DNA of 14,117 bases from assembly GCA_016210125.1 (NCBI GenBank), contig JACQUS010000337.1, positions 1-14,117 of the forward strand, written 5' to 3'. Under the pieces are notes generated by a model, which made no database searches, was not told the origin of the DNA, and worked only from the letters and a program-made list of their open reading frames with translations. A program made the position numbers and the translations under genes. Of the stretch, positions 4,760 through 11,559 are shown in pieces; the stretch's first letter is position 1, and each line of letters begins with the position of its first letter. The DNA is from Chloroflexota bacterium. Its GTDB lineage: Bacteria; Chloroflexota; UBA6077; FW602-bin22; JACQUS01.

Positions 4760-6166
4760 GTGGTAGGTATCTTGGCCGCGGCCGCCTACGTGCCGCGCTA
4801 CCGGCTCGATGCCGCCGCCTTCGCCAGCGTGTGGGGCGGGCGGGCGAGCGGCGAGCGCGCCGTGGCGAATCATGACGAGGATAGCCTGACGATGGCCGTG
4901 GAGGCCGGCAGCCTGGCCTTGGCCCAGACGCCGGGCACGGCGGTCGACGGACTGATCTTCGCCTCGACCACCGCCCCGTACGCCGAGAAGCAGAACTCGA
5001 CCCTCGTGGCCACCGTCCTGGACCTGCGACCGACGGCGCTCACCATGGACATCGGCAGCTCGCTGCGCGCCGGCACGTCGGCCGTGCGCGTCGCCGCCGA
5101 CGCGGTGCGCGCGGGCTCGGCGCGCACCGTGCTGGTGACGGCGAGCGATATCCGCCTCTCCGAGCCGGGCTCGGACCTCGAGCTGACGCTCGGCGACGCC
5201 AGCGCGGCGCTGCTGGTCGGCGAAGGCGACGCCATCGCCACCATCGTCGGCACGTTCTCGCACAGCTACGAGTTCACCGACGTGTGGCGGCGCACGCACG
5301 ACAAGTACCTGCGCCAAGCCGACGCACGCTTCGTGCAGCTCTACGGCTACGAGCATGCGATGCGCGACCTGGCCAAGGGCCTACGCGAGAAGTACGCGCT
5401 ACGCCCGGAGGACGTGGACAAGGTCGTGCACTATGGGCCGGACCTGCGCACGCACCGCGGGCTGACGCAGGTGCTGGGCTTCCGCCCGGAGAGCTGCCAG
5501 GACGGCTCGCTGCTGGCGCAGGTGGGCAATACCGGCGCGGCGCAGGTGTTCCTCGGCCTCGTGCAGGCGCTGGAGGAGGCCAAGCCCGGCGAGCGCATTG
5601 CCGTGCTGAGCTACGGCAGCGGCGGCGACGCGCTGCTGCTGGAGGTCACCGACGCCATCGAGGAGTGGAAGCCGCGGAGCTGCCTGCGGACGCACCTGGC
5701 CAACAAGCGCCCCCTGGGCAACTACGGAAGGTATCTGCGCTTCCGTGACATGGTCGACCAGGAGCACCTCGCACCCTACAGCTCGCCGATCCTGCTCTGG
5801 CGCGAGCTCAAGGCCGACCTGCAGCTCTACGGGCAGCGCTGCCTGGCCTGCGGCGCCGTGCAGTACCCCTGGCGGCGCATCTGCTGGCAGTGCAGCGCGA
5901 AGGACAACTTCGACGAGATGAAGCTAGCTCGCCGTGGCACGATCGTGACCTTCACGAAAGATACGCTGGTGCCGACGCCCGATCCGCCGGTGATTATGGC
6001 CACCGTGGACATGGACGGCGGCGGACGACTGTACTGCCAGATCACCGACACGGACCCGGCGGCTGTCGAGGTGGGTATGGCCGTCGAGCTGGCGTTCCGC
6101 AAGTACCACGAGGGCGAGGGGTTCAACAACTACTACTGGAAGTTCCGCGCGCCCCTGCGGCGCTAG
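4760..6166 (+). CDS. HMG-CoA-synthase-like thiolase-fold protein fused to zinc-ribbon/OB-fold (DUF35) domain
   Basis: A 468-aa protein from GTG 4760, preceded by GGGAGGAA about 8 bp upstream; frames starting further upstream lack such a site and cross the promoter. Residues 1-350 follow the hydroxymethylglutaryl-CoA synthase fold seen in archaea and some bacteria: 'GILAAAAYVPRYRL' (3-16), 'TMDIGSSLRAGT' (95-106), 'VLVTASDIR' (124-132), 'KVVHYGPD' with H224, 'GNTGAA' (257-262, usual family 'GNTxSGA') and 'SYGSGGDAL' (284-292). Residues about 355-465 form a DUF35-type acyl-CoA-associated domain with a zinc ribbon (C361, C364, C375, C378) and an OB-fold. Elsewhere such domains accompany thiolases or HMGS as separate subunits. 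The striking point is L102: the catalytic Cys normally precedes the '(K/R)AGT' motif, and here the residue is Leu. Condensation by the normal Cys-acyl mechanism therefore looks impossible. It may bind acyl-CoA structurally or catalyse a different reaction. No other mevalonate gene is adjacent. Confidence 0.8.
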   Translation: MVGILAAAAYVPRYRLDAAAFASVWGGRASGERAVANHDEDSLTMAVEAGSLALAQTPGTAVDGLIFASTTAPYAEKQNSTLVATVLDLRPTALTMDIGSSLRAGTSAVRVAADAVRAGSARTVLVTASDIRLSEPGSDLELTLGDASAALLVGEGDAIATIVGTFSHSYEFTDVWRRTHDKYLRQADARFVQLYGYEHAMRDLAKGLREKYALRPEDVDKVVHYGPDLRTHRGLTQVLGFRPESCQDGSLLAQVGNTGAAQVFLGLVQALEEAKPGERIAVLSYGSGGDALLLEVTDAIEEWKPRSCLRTHLANKRPLGNYGRYLRFRDMVDQEHLAPYSSPILLWRELKADLQLYGQRCLACGAVQYPWRRICWQCSAKDNFDEMKLARRGTIVTFTKDTLVPTPDPPVIMATVDMDGGGRLYCQITDTDPAAVEVGMAVELAFRKYHEGEGFNNYYWKFRAPLRR

Positions 6167-6210
6167 GACCTCACCCCTGGCCCCTTTCCCAACACGGGAA
6201 GGGCGAGAGG
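6167..6210. repeat. Dispersed palindromic repeat-like element before thpR
   Basis: The gap after the HMGS-like gene contains a near-perfect inverted repeat, CCCTTTCCC (6182-6190) against GGGAAGGG (6196-6203), with one unpaired base and a 5-nt loop. It is preceded by CCTCACCCCTGGCC. This combination is characteristic of short intergenic repeats found in many copies in several high-GC bacterial genomes, Chloroflexota included. Its distal end (GAGAGG, 6205-6210) serves as the likely ribosome binding site of thpR. Copy number cannot be judged from one window. Confidence 0.55.
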
Positions 6211-6220
6211 ATGTCGCGCG

Positions 6221-6832
6221 GTGGCGCAACGCTACGAGCCGGCGCCGCTGCGCCTGTTCATCGCCTTCGATCTGCCGGGCGCGGTGAAGGACGAACTGGT
6301 CGCGCTCCAGGCGGCCTGGCAGCGCACGGCCGGCGAGACGGCGGCGGTCGTCAAGTGGGTACCCATCGGCGGCGTGCACCTGACGCTCAAGTTCCTCGGC
6401 GCCGCGCCGCCGGCGCAGGTAGACTTGATTCGCCTCGCTCTGGCGCAGGCCATGGGCGGTCTGCGCGCGCTGCGGCTGCGCCTGGCGGCGGTGGGCGTGT
6501 TCCCCGGACCGCAGCGGCCGCGCGTCCTGTGGGTCGGGCTGGCCGGCGAGGTCGAGGCGCTGGCCGTGGTCCAGCGGCGCGTCGAGCAGGCGCTGGCCCC
6601 GCTGGGCTACCCTCCGGAAGGCCGCTTCACGCCGCACCTGACGCTCGGCCGGCTGCGCGACCAGGCCAGCACGGCCGAGCGACGGGCCGTCGGGCAGGCG
6701 GTGGTGGCGCTTCCGGCGCCGCGCGGCGCGAGTTTCGTGCTCGATGTGGTGCACGTGATACGCAGCGAGCTACGGCCGAGCGGCGCGCGCTACACCTCGC
6801 TGGCGCAGGTGGCGCTGGAGACCGAGCGCTAG
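6221..6832 (+). CDS. thpR: RNA 2',3'-cyclic phosphodiesterase (2H family, LigT/ThpR)
   Basis: A 203-aa member of the 2H phosphoesterase superfamily, of typical length. The two defining HxTx motifs are present: H53-L-T-L56 ('GVHLTLKFLG') and H139-L-T-L142 ('FTPHLTLGR'). The usual start of the fold, 'LRLFIAFDLP' (10-19), and the 'VFPGPQRPRVLWVGL' stretch (93-107) are also there. The enzyme opens 2',3'-cyclic phosphate ends of RNA to 2'-phosphomonoesters and can show RNA ligase activity in vitro; its physiological substrate is often unclear. The start is GTG 6221, with GAGAGG at 6205-6210 as ribosome binding site; ATG 6211 lies in another frame. The last codon and stop (CGC TAG) form the start of a 19-bp tandem repeat. 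Confidence 0.92.
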   Translation: MAQRYEPAPLRLFIAFDLPGAVKDELVALQAAWQRTAGETAAVVKWVPIGGVHLTLKFLGAAPPAQVDLIRLALAQAMGGLRALRLRLAAVGVFPGPQRPRVLWVGLAGEVEALAVVQRRVEQALAPLGYPPEGRFTPHLTLGRLRDQASTAERRAVGQAVVALPAPRGASFVLDVVHVIRSELRPSGARYTSLAQVALETER

Positions 6833-6902
6833 GCTCGGTCCGGAGCGCTAGGCTCGGTCCGGAACGCTAGGCTCGGTCCGGCACGCTAGGCTCGGTCCGG
6901 AA
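6827..6902. repeat. Four-copy 19-bp tandem repeat
   Basis: Four contiguous copies of CGCTAGGCTCGGTCCGGAA-like units (6827-6845, 6846-6864, 6865-6883, 6884-6902) differ only in the last two bases (AG, AA, CA, AA). The first copy contains the final codon and stop of thpR, and the last ends 4 bp before the ribosome binding site of the next gene. In the first copy GACCGAG (6820-6826) pairs with CTCGGTC (6834-6840) across a 7-nt loop, a possible hairpin at the gene end. Later copies have GTCCGGA in place of GACCGAG, so pairing is weaker. The near identity suggests recent slippage expansion. Confidence 0.9.
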
Positions 6903-6915
6903 TAGGAGATTCGCC

Positions 6916-7431
6916 GTGGAGCAGCAGTCGCGCCGGGGCGACGAGCCGCGGGCCACGCGGCCGCGCGTTCCGGCGAGCTACGGCGTCGACTCGACGACGC
7001 CAGTCGCGGCTGTGCCTTGGGCCGCGGTTGCCGAGCAGTTGGCGAACGCGCGCAACTACTGGGTCGTGACCACGCGGCCCGACGGCCGGCCGCACGCCGC
7101 CCCGGTGTGGGGCCTCTGGCTCGACGAGCGCCTCCTCTTCTCCACCGACCGTGCGTCGCAGAAGGCGCGCAACCTGACCGCGCGATCCGCGCTCCTGGCG
7201 CACCTCGAGAGCGGCGACGATGCGGTGATCGTGGAGGGCACGGCCGAGGAGGTCAGCGACCGGGCGCTCCTCGCCCGCTTCGCCGACGCCTACGAAGCGA
7301 AGTACGGCTGGCGGCCGGACGTGGGGAGCGAGCCCGGCGTGGTCTATGCGCTGCGACCGCGCGTGGCCTGTACCTGGTCGGAGGGCGACTTCGCCGGCAC
7401 GGGCGTTCGCTGGGTGTTTCAAGAGCGGTGA
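6916..7431 (+). CDS. Pyridoxamine 5'-phosphate oxidase family protein (flavin- or F420-binding split barrel)
   Basis: A 171-aa protein from GTG 6916, with AGGAGA (6904-6909) about 6 bp upstream. From about residue 34 it follows the small PNPOx-like split beta-barrel: a helix ('AAVAEQLANARNYW'), then the strand pair 'VVTTRPDGRPHAAPVWGLWLDERLLFSTD' (49-77), followed by 'ASQKARNLTARSALLAHLE' (78-96) and 'VIVEGTAEEV'. The 'RPDGRPHAAPVW' and 'SxKARNL' patterns are shared by single-domain family members that bind FMN or F420 and reduce varied substrates. A true PdxH is less likely because the C-terminal PdxH signature is absent. The first 30 residues are polar and probably disordered. It may be cotranscribed with thpR across the tandem repeat. 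Its substrate is unknown. Confidence 0.75.
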   Translation: MEQQSRRGDEPRATRPRVPASYGVDSTTPVAAVPWAAVAEQLANARNYWVVTTRPDGRPHAAPVWGLWLDERLLFSTDRASQKARNLTARSALLAHLESGDDAVIVEGTAEEVSDRALLARFADAYEAKYGWRPDVGSEPGVVYALRPRVACTWSEGDFAGTGVRWVFQER

Positions 7432-7510
7432 TCGACGCAGCGGAGCGGTCTGACGGTGCGCGAAGGCGGGTGCATCTTAACCGGTCTTGTCTGCCTCGTG
7501 GCGCAGCGCG

Positions 7511-7610
7511 TCGCAGCAAACCAGCCGTCGCTGCGAGGGGCCGTAGGGGCAGGGTGAGCCCTGCCTACAACCCGATGACCCAGGAGGGGCGCGGCGAGCA
7601 GCGCCCCTCC
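7511..7610. terminator. Cluster of three hairpins between convergent genes
   Basis: The 252-bp gap between the PNPOx-family gene and hppA holds no gene I can support. It contains three inverted repeats. TCGCAGC/GCTGCGA (7511-7517/7530-7536) has a 12-nt loop. An imperfect GTAGGGGCAGGG...GCCCTGCCTAC (7543-7568) resembles dispersed intergenic repeats of high-GC bacteria. A perfect 10-bp stem, GGAGGGGCGC/GCGCCCCTCC (7583-7592/7601-7610), has an 8-nt loop. None is followed by a T-run. The last is strong enough to act as a bidirectional stop or transcript end protector for hppA, whose stop lies 74 bp away. Confidence 0.5.
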
Positions 7611-7683
7611 GATACGCGACGAAGGCCCGGCAATGACGCGGCGAAGCGTCGAGCGCAGAGCTCGTACGTCGCCCACGCCGCAG

Positions 7684-9705
7684 CTACCGATTGAGCAGCA
7701 GCGGGGCGAAGACGAGCGAGACGATGGACATCAGCTTGATGAGGATGTTGAGCGACGGGCCGGCGGTGTCCTTGAACGGATCGCCGACTGTGTCGCCCAC
7801 GACGCCGGCCTTGTGCGCGTCGGAGCCCTTGCCGCCGAACTGCCCGGCCTCGATCCACTTCTTGGCGTTGTCCCACGCGCCGCCGGCGTTGGCCATCATC
7901 ACCGCCAGCAGGAAGCCGGAGGCGGTGGCGCCGACGAGCAGACCGCCGAGGGCCGCCTTGCCGAGCACGAAGCCGACGAGCAGCGGGGCGATGACGGCCA
8001 GCAGCCCCGGCGCGACCATCTCGCGCAGCGCGGCGCGGGTACTGATGTCGACGCAGCGCGCGTAGTCCGGCCGCGCGGTGCCTTCCATGATGCCCGGGAT
8101 CTCCCTGAACTGCCGGCGCACCTCGTTGACGATCGAGAAGGCGGCGCGGCCGACGGCCTGCATAGCCATCGAGGAGAACAGGTACGGCAGCATCGCCCCG
8201 ACGATGATGCCCACGAGCACGGGCGCCTGGAGCACGCTGATCTGCGTCGGGTCGAGCTTGACGGCCTGGGTGTACGCGGCGACCAGGGCGAGCGCCGTGA
8301 GCACGGCCGAGCCGATGGCGAAGCCCTTTCCCGTAGCCGCCGTGGTGTTGCCCAGTGAGTCGAGGGCGTCGGTGCGCGCACGGACCTGCGGCCCGAGGTG
8401 GGCCATCTCGGCGATGCCTCCGGCGTTGTCGGCCACCGGCCCGTAGGCGTCGGTGGCCAGCGTGATGCCGAGGGTCGAGAGCATGCCGACGCCGGCAAGA
8501 GCGACGCCGTAGAGGCCCTCGACGCCGCCGCCGGCGAACTGGTAGGCGGCGAGGACGGCCCCGCCGAGGACGACGGCCGGCAGGACGGTGCTCTGCATGC
8601 CCACCGCGAGCCCGGCGATGATCGTCGTCGCCGGGCCGGTCTGCGAGGCGACCGCGATCTGCTGCGTCGGCTTGTAGCTGTACGACGTGAAGTACTCGGT
8701 GCCGAGGCCGACCACGATGCCGGCGACCAGGCCGGCGATGACGGCCCAGAACATGCCGACGGGCATGTTGAGCACCTGCACCGCCCCATACGCCAGGACC
8801 AGCACGATGCCGCCGGTCACGAAGATGCCGCGCCGGAGCGCCCAGAGCAGCGCGTCAAGCTCCGGCCGCTCGCCGACGCGGACGAAGAACGTGCCGATCA
8901 CCGAGGCGACGATGCCGATGGCGGCGACGAGCATCGGCAGGGCGATGCCGGCGTCCGTGGGGATGCCGGCGAGGAAGACAGCCAGGGCCATCGTGGCCAC
9001 GATGGAGCCGACGTAGGACTCGAAGAGGTCGGCGCCCATCCCGGCGACATCACCAACGTTGTCGCCGACGTTGTCGGCGATGACCGCCGCATTGCGCGGG
9101 TCGTCCTCGGGGATGCCGGCCTCCACCTTGCCGACGAGATCAGCGCCGACGTCGGCGGCTTTGGTATAGATGCCGCCGCCGACGCGGGCGAAGAGGGCGA
9201 TCGACGAGGCGCCGAAGCTGTAGCCGGCGATGATGTTGGGCACCTGCTCCGGGGCGACGAACAACGGCGTAATGAGCAGCGCGATGGCCAGGCCCGTCAG
9301 GCCGATGCCGACGACCGACAGCCCCATCACCGCGCCGCTGGAGACGGCGATGCGCAGGCCATCGTTCAGCGTGCGCTGAGCGGCCGCCGCGGTGCGCACA
9401 TTGGCGCGCACGGCGATGTTCATGCCGATGAAGCCCGCCAACGCGGACGAGAGCGCGCCGAAGATGTAGAGGGCGCCGGTGAGTGGCTGGATGAACGCGG
9501 CGAGGATAACCGCGACGACGAGGACGAAGACCGCCAGAACGCGGTACTCGCGCAGGAGGAAGGCCATCGCGCCTTCTTGGACGGCCTCGGAGATGGCCAC
9601 CATCTCCTTGGTGCCCTTCTCGCGCTGGATCACCGTGTACGCCAAGTAGCCGGCGAACGCGAGCGCGATGAGCCCTACGACGAGCGAGAGGATCGTGGGA
9701 TTCAA
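7684..9705 (-). CDS. hppA: Membrane-bound pyrophosphatase, K+-dependent type (H+ or Na+ pump)
   Basis: A 673-aa integral membrane protein with many hydrophobic segments, close to the usual 670-700 aa. It couples hydrolysis of pyrophosphate to ion export across the cytoplasmic membrane. The catalytic loops are intact: 'DVGADLVGKVE' (186-195), 'DDPRN' (201-205), 'DNVGDNVGDVAGMGADLFESY' in two parts (211-231), 'TDAYGPVADNAGG' and the C-terminal 'GDTVGDPFKDTAGPSLN'. The stretch 'GNTTAATGKG' (452-461) has Ala and Gly where K+-independent enzymes have Lys and Thr, which marks the K+-dependent class. 'LFESY' keeps the Glu associated with Na+-transporting and related members, so Na+ pumping is possible but not proven. 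The start is set at TTG 9705 because GGAGG (9718-9714) lies 8 bp upstream; an upstream TTG at 9738 would swallow this site. Its promoter region is shared with the zinc-ribbon gene. Confidence 0.95.
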   Translation of the reverse strand: MNPTILSLVVGLIALAFAGYLAYTVIQREKGTKEMVAISEAVQEGAMAFLLREYRVLAVFVLVVAVILAAFIQPLTGALYIFGALSSALAGFIGMNIAVRANVRTAAAAQRTLNDGLRIAVSSGAVMGLSVVGIGLTGLAIALLITPLFVAPEQVPNIIAGYSFGASSIALFARVGGGIYTKAADVGADLVGKVEAGIPEDDPRNAAVIADNVGDNVGDVAGMGADLFESYVGSIVATMALAVFLAGIPTDAGIALPMLVAAIGIVASVIGTFFVRVGERPELDALLWALRRGIFVTGGIVLVLAYGAVQVLNMPVGMFWAVIAGLVAGIVVGLGTEYFTSYSYKPTQQIAVASQTGPATTIIAGLAVGMQSTVLPAVVLGGAVLAAYQFAGGGVEGLYGVALAGVGMLSTLGITLATDAYGPVADNAGGIAEMAHLGPQVRARTDALDSLGNTTAATGKGFAIGSAVLTALALVAAYTQAVKLDPTQISVLQAPVLVGIIVGAMLPYLFSSMAMQAVGRAAFSIVNEVRRQFREIPGIMEGTARPDYARCVDISTRAALREMVAPGLLAVIAPLLVGFVLGKAALGGLLVGATASGFLLAVMMANAGGAWDNAKKWIEAGQFGGKGSDAHKAGVVGDTVGDPFKDTAGPSLNILIKLMSIVSLVFAPLLLNR

Positions 9706-9748
9706 ATCGTGCACCTCCGGGCGCGGTCCGGTTCTCAAGATTCAGCAC

Positions 9749-9778
9749 AGTCTAACAAGGTGCCTGAACGAGGGTCAA
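9749..9778 (-). promoter_or_regulatory. Candidate hppA promoter
   Basis: On the minus strand TTGACC (9778-9773) is followed after 18 bp by TAGACT (9754-9749), giving a start near 9742 and a leader of roughly 35-40 nt to TTG 9705. The -35 box is one half of the palindrome at 9774-9789. Confidence 0.45.
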
Positions 9779-9789
9779 GCGAGCTTGAC
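9774..9789. promoter_or_regulatory. Perfect 16-bp palindrome holding two divergent -35 boxes
   Basis: GTCAAGCGAGCTTGAC is an exact inverted repeat with a 2-bp centre. Each arm contains the TTGAC core of one of two outward-facing promoters, for hppA and the zinc-ribbon gene. Part of the symmetry is expected from back-to-back -35 boxes, but the extra GC pairs extend it. It shares the 11-mer GCGAGCTTGAC with the recR promoter palindrome at 3436-3446. Confidence 0.55.
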
Positions 9790-9813
9790 TTTGGCACATA
9801 AGTTCTATATACT
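9785..9813 (+). promoter_or_regulatory. Strong sigma70-type promoter for the zinc-ribbon gene
   Basis: TTGACT (9785-9790), an exact 17-bp spacer and TATACT (9808-9813) match consensus in ten of twelve bases, the best promoter in the window. Transcription would begin near 9820, leaving about 60 nt of leader before ATG 9881. I see no further structure in that leader. Confidence 0.7.
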
Positions 9814-9880
9814 AGGGTGCTGTGTGGGGTGGGGCAGCCTGCTGGCGAGGGCGATTCTCGGACGACGGAGTGCGATCGAT

Positions 9881-10054
9881 ATGCAGTCGAGCGATGCGCG
9901 CCGCGCGCGGCGCACGCTCTTGAAGGCGTGTCCGCGCTGCCAGGGCGACCTCTTCTGGCGCGAGGACCTCAGCGGCGACGAGGAGCTGCACTGCCTCCAA
10001 TGCGGCCGCGCCTTCGCGCCGGCGCTCGTCCTCGGCCGGGCGCAGATCGCCTAG
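9881..10054 (+). CDS. Small zinc-ribbon protein
   Basis: A 57-aa protein from ATG 9881, with GGAG at 9867-9870 as a slightly distant ribosome binding site. Starts further upstream in the same frame lie in or before the promoter and are unlikely. Residues C17, C20, C38 and C41 form a CPRC...CLQC zinc ribbon around 'QGDLFWREDLSGDEELH'. A basic N-terminal helix ('DARRARRTLLK') and a short hydrophobic C-terminus complete it. Similar tiny proteins occur next to many genes without a known role; the residues between the Cys pairs look like a beta-hairpin displaying acidic side chains. It is divergent from hppA, with which it shares a palindromic control region, and its stop is 18 bp from the convergent cyclodeaminase-like gene. 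No function is assigned. Confidence 0.65.
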   Translation: MQSSDARRARRTLLKACPRCQGDLFWREDLSGDEELHCLQCGRAFAPALVLGRAQIA

Positions 10055-10072
10055 GCGCGCGTCGCTCTTGCT

Positions 10073-11053
10073 TTAGATGCGCATCTGCGTGCCCATGGCC
10101 AGCCGTAGCGCCTTCTGGTAGACCATCTGCGCTGTAGCCACGTCCTGAATGCCCACGCCGTGCGACTTGTAGAAGGTGATCTCATCGGCGCTGCGCCGGC
10201 CAGGCTTCGTCCCGGCGATGACCTCGCCGATCTCGCCGACGACGTGGTCGAGCGTGATGCGGCCCTCCTGCACCGCGAGCATCAAGTCGCCGCACTCCTT
10301 GGGTACGGCCTCCAGTGAGTCCACGTACACGCGCGCCCCGGCGACGAAATCGCTGTCGACCTCGCGGGCGTCGAGGGAGTGCGAGCCCACGCCGTTGACG
10401 TGCGCGCCGGGGCGCACCCATGCGCCGGCGAGGATGGGCGTCTTGGCCAGGCTAGTGGTGCAGACGAGGTCGGCGCCGCGCACGGCCTCCTCGGGCGTCG
10501 AGCACACGACGATGGGCAGGCCGTAGTGCGCCTCCATCTCGGCCTTGTACGCGTCGGCGTGGTCGCGCGTATTCGACCAGGCGAGAACACGCTCGATGGG
10601 CCGGACCGTCTTCATGGCCCAGAGGTGCGTGCGGCCCTGCACGCCCGTGCCGAGGATGGCTAGCACGCGGGCGTCCGCGCGGGCGAGGTGCTTGGTGGCC
10701 ATGGCCGAGGCGGCGGCGGTGCGGATGGCCGTGACCGTGGCCGAGTCGAGGATGACCTGCGGCTCGCCGGTCTGCGGGTCGTAGAGGATGACCAGGCCCA
10801 TAATGAGCGGCAGGCCCTTGGCCTGGTTGTCCTGGAAGCCGCACTGCACCTTGATGCCCATGGCGTCGGTCTCCTTGAGCACGGCGGGCATGATGGACAT
10901 GCGGCCGCGACGCTCGGGGTAGGGCATGGTGACGCGCACGGGCATGATGACCTGGCGACGCGAGAATTCGAGGTGCGCCCGCTCAAGAGCCGCGATGCAG
11001 TCCTCCATGGTGAGGAGCTGGTTCAGCTCGTCGCGCGAGATGACGAGGGTCAC
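10073..11053 (-). CDS. Ornithine cyclodeaminase / mu-crystallin family NAD(P)-dependent enzyme
   Basis: A 326-aa protein of normal family length. Members include ornithine cyclodeaminase, alanine dehydrogenase and ketimine reductases acting on amino acids or cyclic imines with NAD(P). Visible signs: the dimerisation/substrate N-terminal part with 'MPVRVTMPYPERRGRMSIMPAVL', the conserved Lys region 'GIKVQCGFQDN' (66-76), 'DSATVTAIRTAAASAMATKHLA' in two parts (103-124), and a Rossmann dinucleotide-binding motif 'ILGTGVQG' (133-140). Later 'VCTTSLAKTPIL' and 'GAHVNGVGSHSLDAREVD' are family landmarks. The start is GTG 11053, with GGGAGG (11065-11060) 6 bp upstream; the upstream ATG at 11086 has no such site. 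A CATAAT -10-like box (11090-11085) precedes it without a good -35. It stands alone, so the substrate cannot be chosen from context. Confidence 0.88.
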   Translation of the reverse strand: MTLVISRDELNQLLTMEDCIAALERAHLEFSRRQVIMPVRVTMPYPERRGRMSIMPAVLKETDAMGIKVQCGFQDNQAKGLPLIMGLVILYDPQTGEPQVILDSATVTAIRTAAASAMATKHLARADARVLAILGTGVQGRTHLWAMKTVRPIERVLAWSNTRDHADAYKAEMEAHYGLPIVVCSTPEEAVRGADLVCTTSLAKTPILAGAWVRPGAHVNGVGSHSLDAREVDSDFVAGARVYVDSLEAVPKECGDLMLAVQEGRITLDHVVGEIGEVIAGTKPGRRSADEITFYKSHGVGIQDVATAQMVYQKALRLAMGTQMRI

Positions 11054-11133
11054 GGCACGCCTCCCTACTGCGCTCGGCTGCACCATTATGCACGAGCGGA
11101 GGCGCCGAGGGGAACGCTTAGGCGGCGCCTTCT

Positions 11134-11535
11134 TTGCCCGCGCGTGCGCGCAGCAGCCGCAACGGCGCGCTGGTGGCCTTCGAGGCCGGCGTGGCGACGA
11201 CCTACGGGCTGGCGAACGCCCAGGAGCGCGGCGTGACGTTCATCGAGCCGGGGACGCGTGTCTACGAGGGTATGATCGTCGGCCTCCAGGCGCGCGAGGG
11301 CGACCTGGCGGTGAACGTCTGCAAAGAGAAGAAGCTGACCAACATGCGCGCCTCGACGGCCGAGATCCAGGTGCGCCTCTCGCCGGCGGTGCGGCTGAGC
11401 CTGGAGCAGGCGCTCGACTTCATCGAGGACGACGAGCTGGTCGAGGTGACGCCCGCCAGCATCCGCCTCCGCAAGCGCCTGCTGAAGGCCGACGACCGCG
11501 CGCGGGCGCGCAAGGCCGCCGTGGCCCTGGGCTAG
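11134..11535 (+). pseudogene. typA: Orphan C-terminal fragment of translational GTPase TypA/BipA
   Basis: The frame encodes about 125 residues that match the last part of TypA (BipA), a ribosome-associated GTPase of about 600 aa. Signature stretches are intact: 'NGALVAFEAGVATTYGL', 'AQERGVTFIEPGT', 'VYEGMIVG', 'DLAVNVCKEKKLTNMRAS' and 'LSLEQALDFIEDDELVEVTPASIRLRKR'. The GTP-binding domain, domains II and III and the beginning of the C-terminal domain are missing. Upstream, within 80 bp, lies the start of a divergent gene, so the rest cannot be hidden by a frameshift. Similarity begins abruptly near 11155, at the 'RNGALV' strand. The nominal TTG start at 11134 has no ribosome binding site. The remaining part has no stop or obvious decay, so truncation was recent, or the fragment is selected, or the join is an assembly artefact. 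A full-length copy probably exists elsewhere. Confidence 0.8.
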
Positions 11536-11559
11536 GCCGGGCGGCCTCACCAGTCCGAG

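Noticed and set aside
5924..6754. 276-codon minus-strand frame opposite the HMGS-like and thpR genes
   Set aside because: Composition is that of an antisense shadow, and there is no ribosome binding site or motif.
5890..6870. 326-codon frame overlapping the end of the HMGS-like gene and thpR
   Set aside because: Arg/Gly/Ala-rich and low in complexity. It runs through two genes with clear family motifs in another frame.
7899..8789. 296-codon minus-strand frame within hppA
   Set aside because: Ser/Arg/Pro-rich alternative frame of hppA itself.
8398..9801. 467-codon open frame on the plus strand opposite hppA
   Set aside because: The product is an Asp/Arg/His/Gly-rich string without domain features. 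Long antisense frames are common opposite GC-rich genes, and hppA on the minus strand is unmistakable.
11100..11135. AGGCGCC/GGCGCCT inverted repeat followed by TTCTTT
   Set aside because: The loop is 17 nt and the arms are partly self-palindromic. It could be a weak terminator on the plus strand, but no gene ends just before it.
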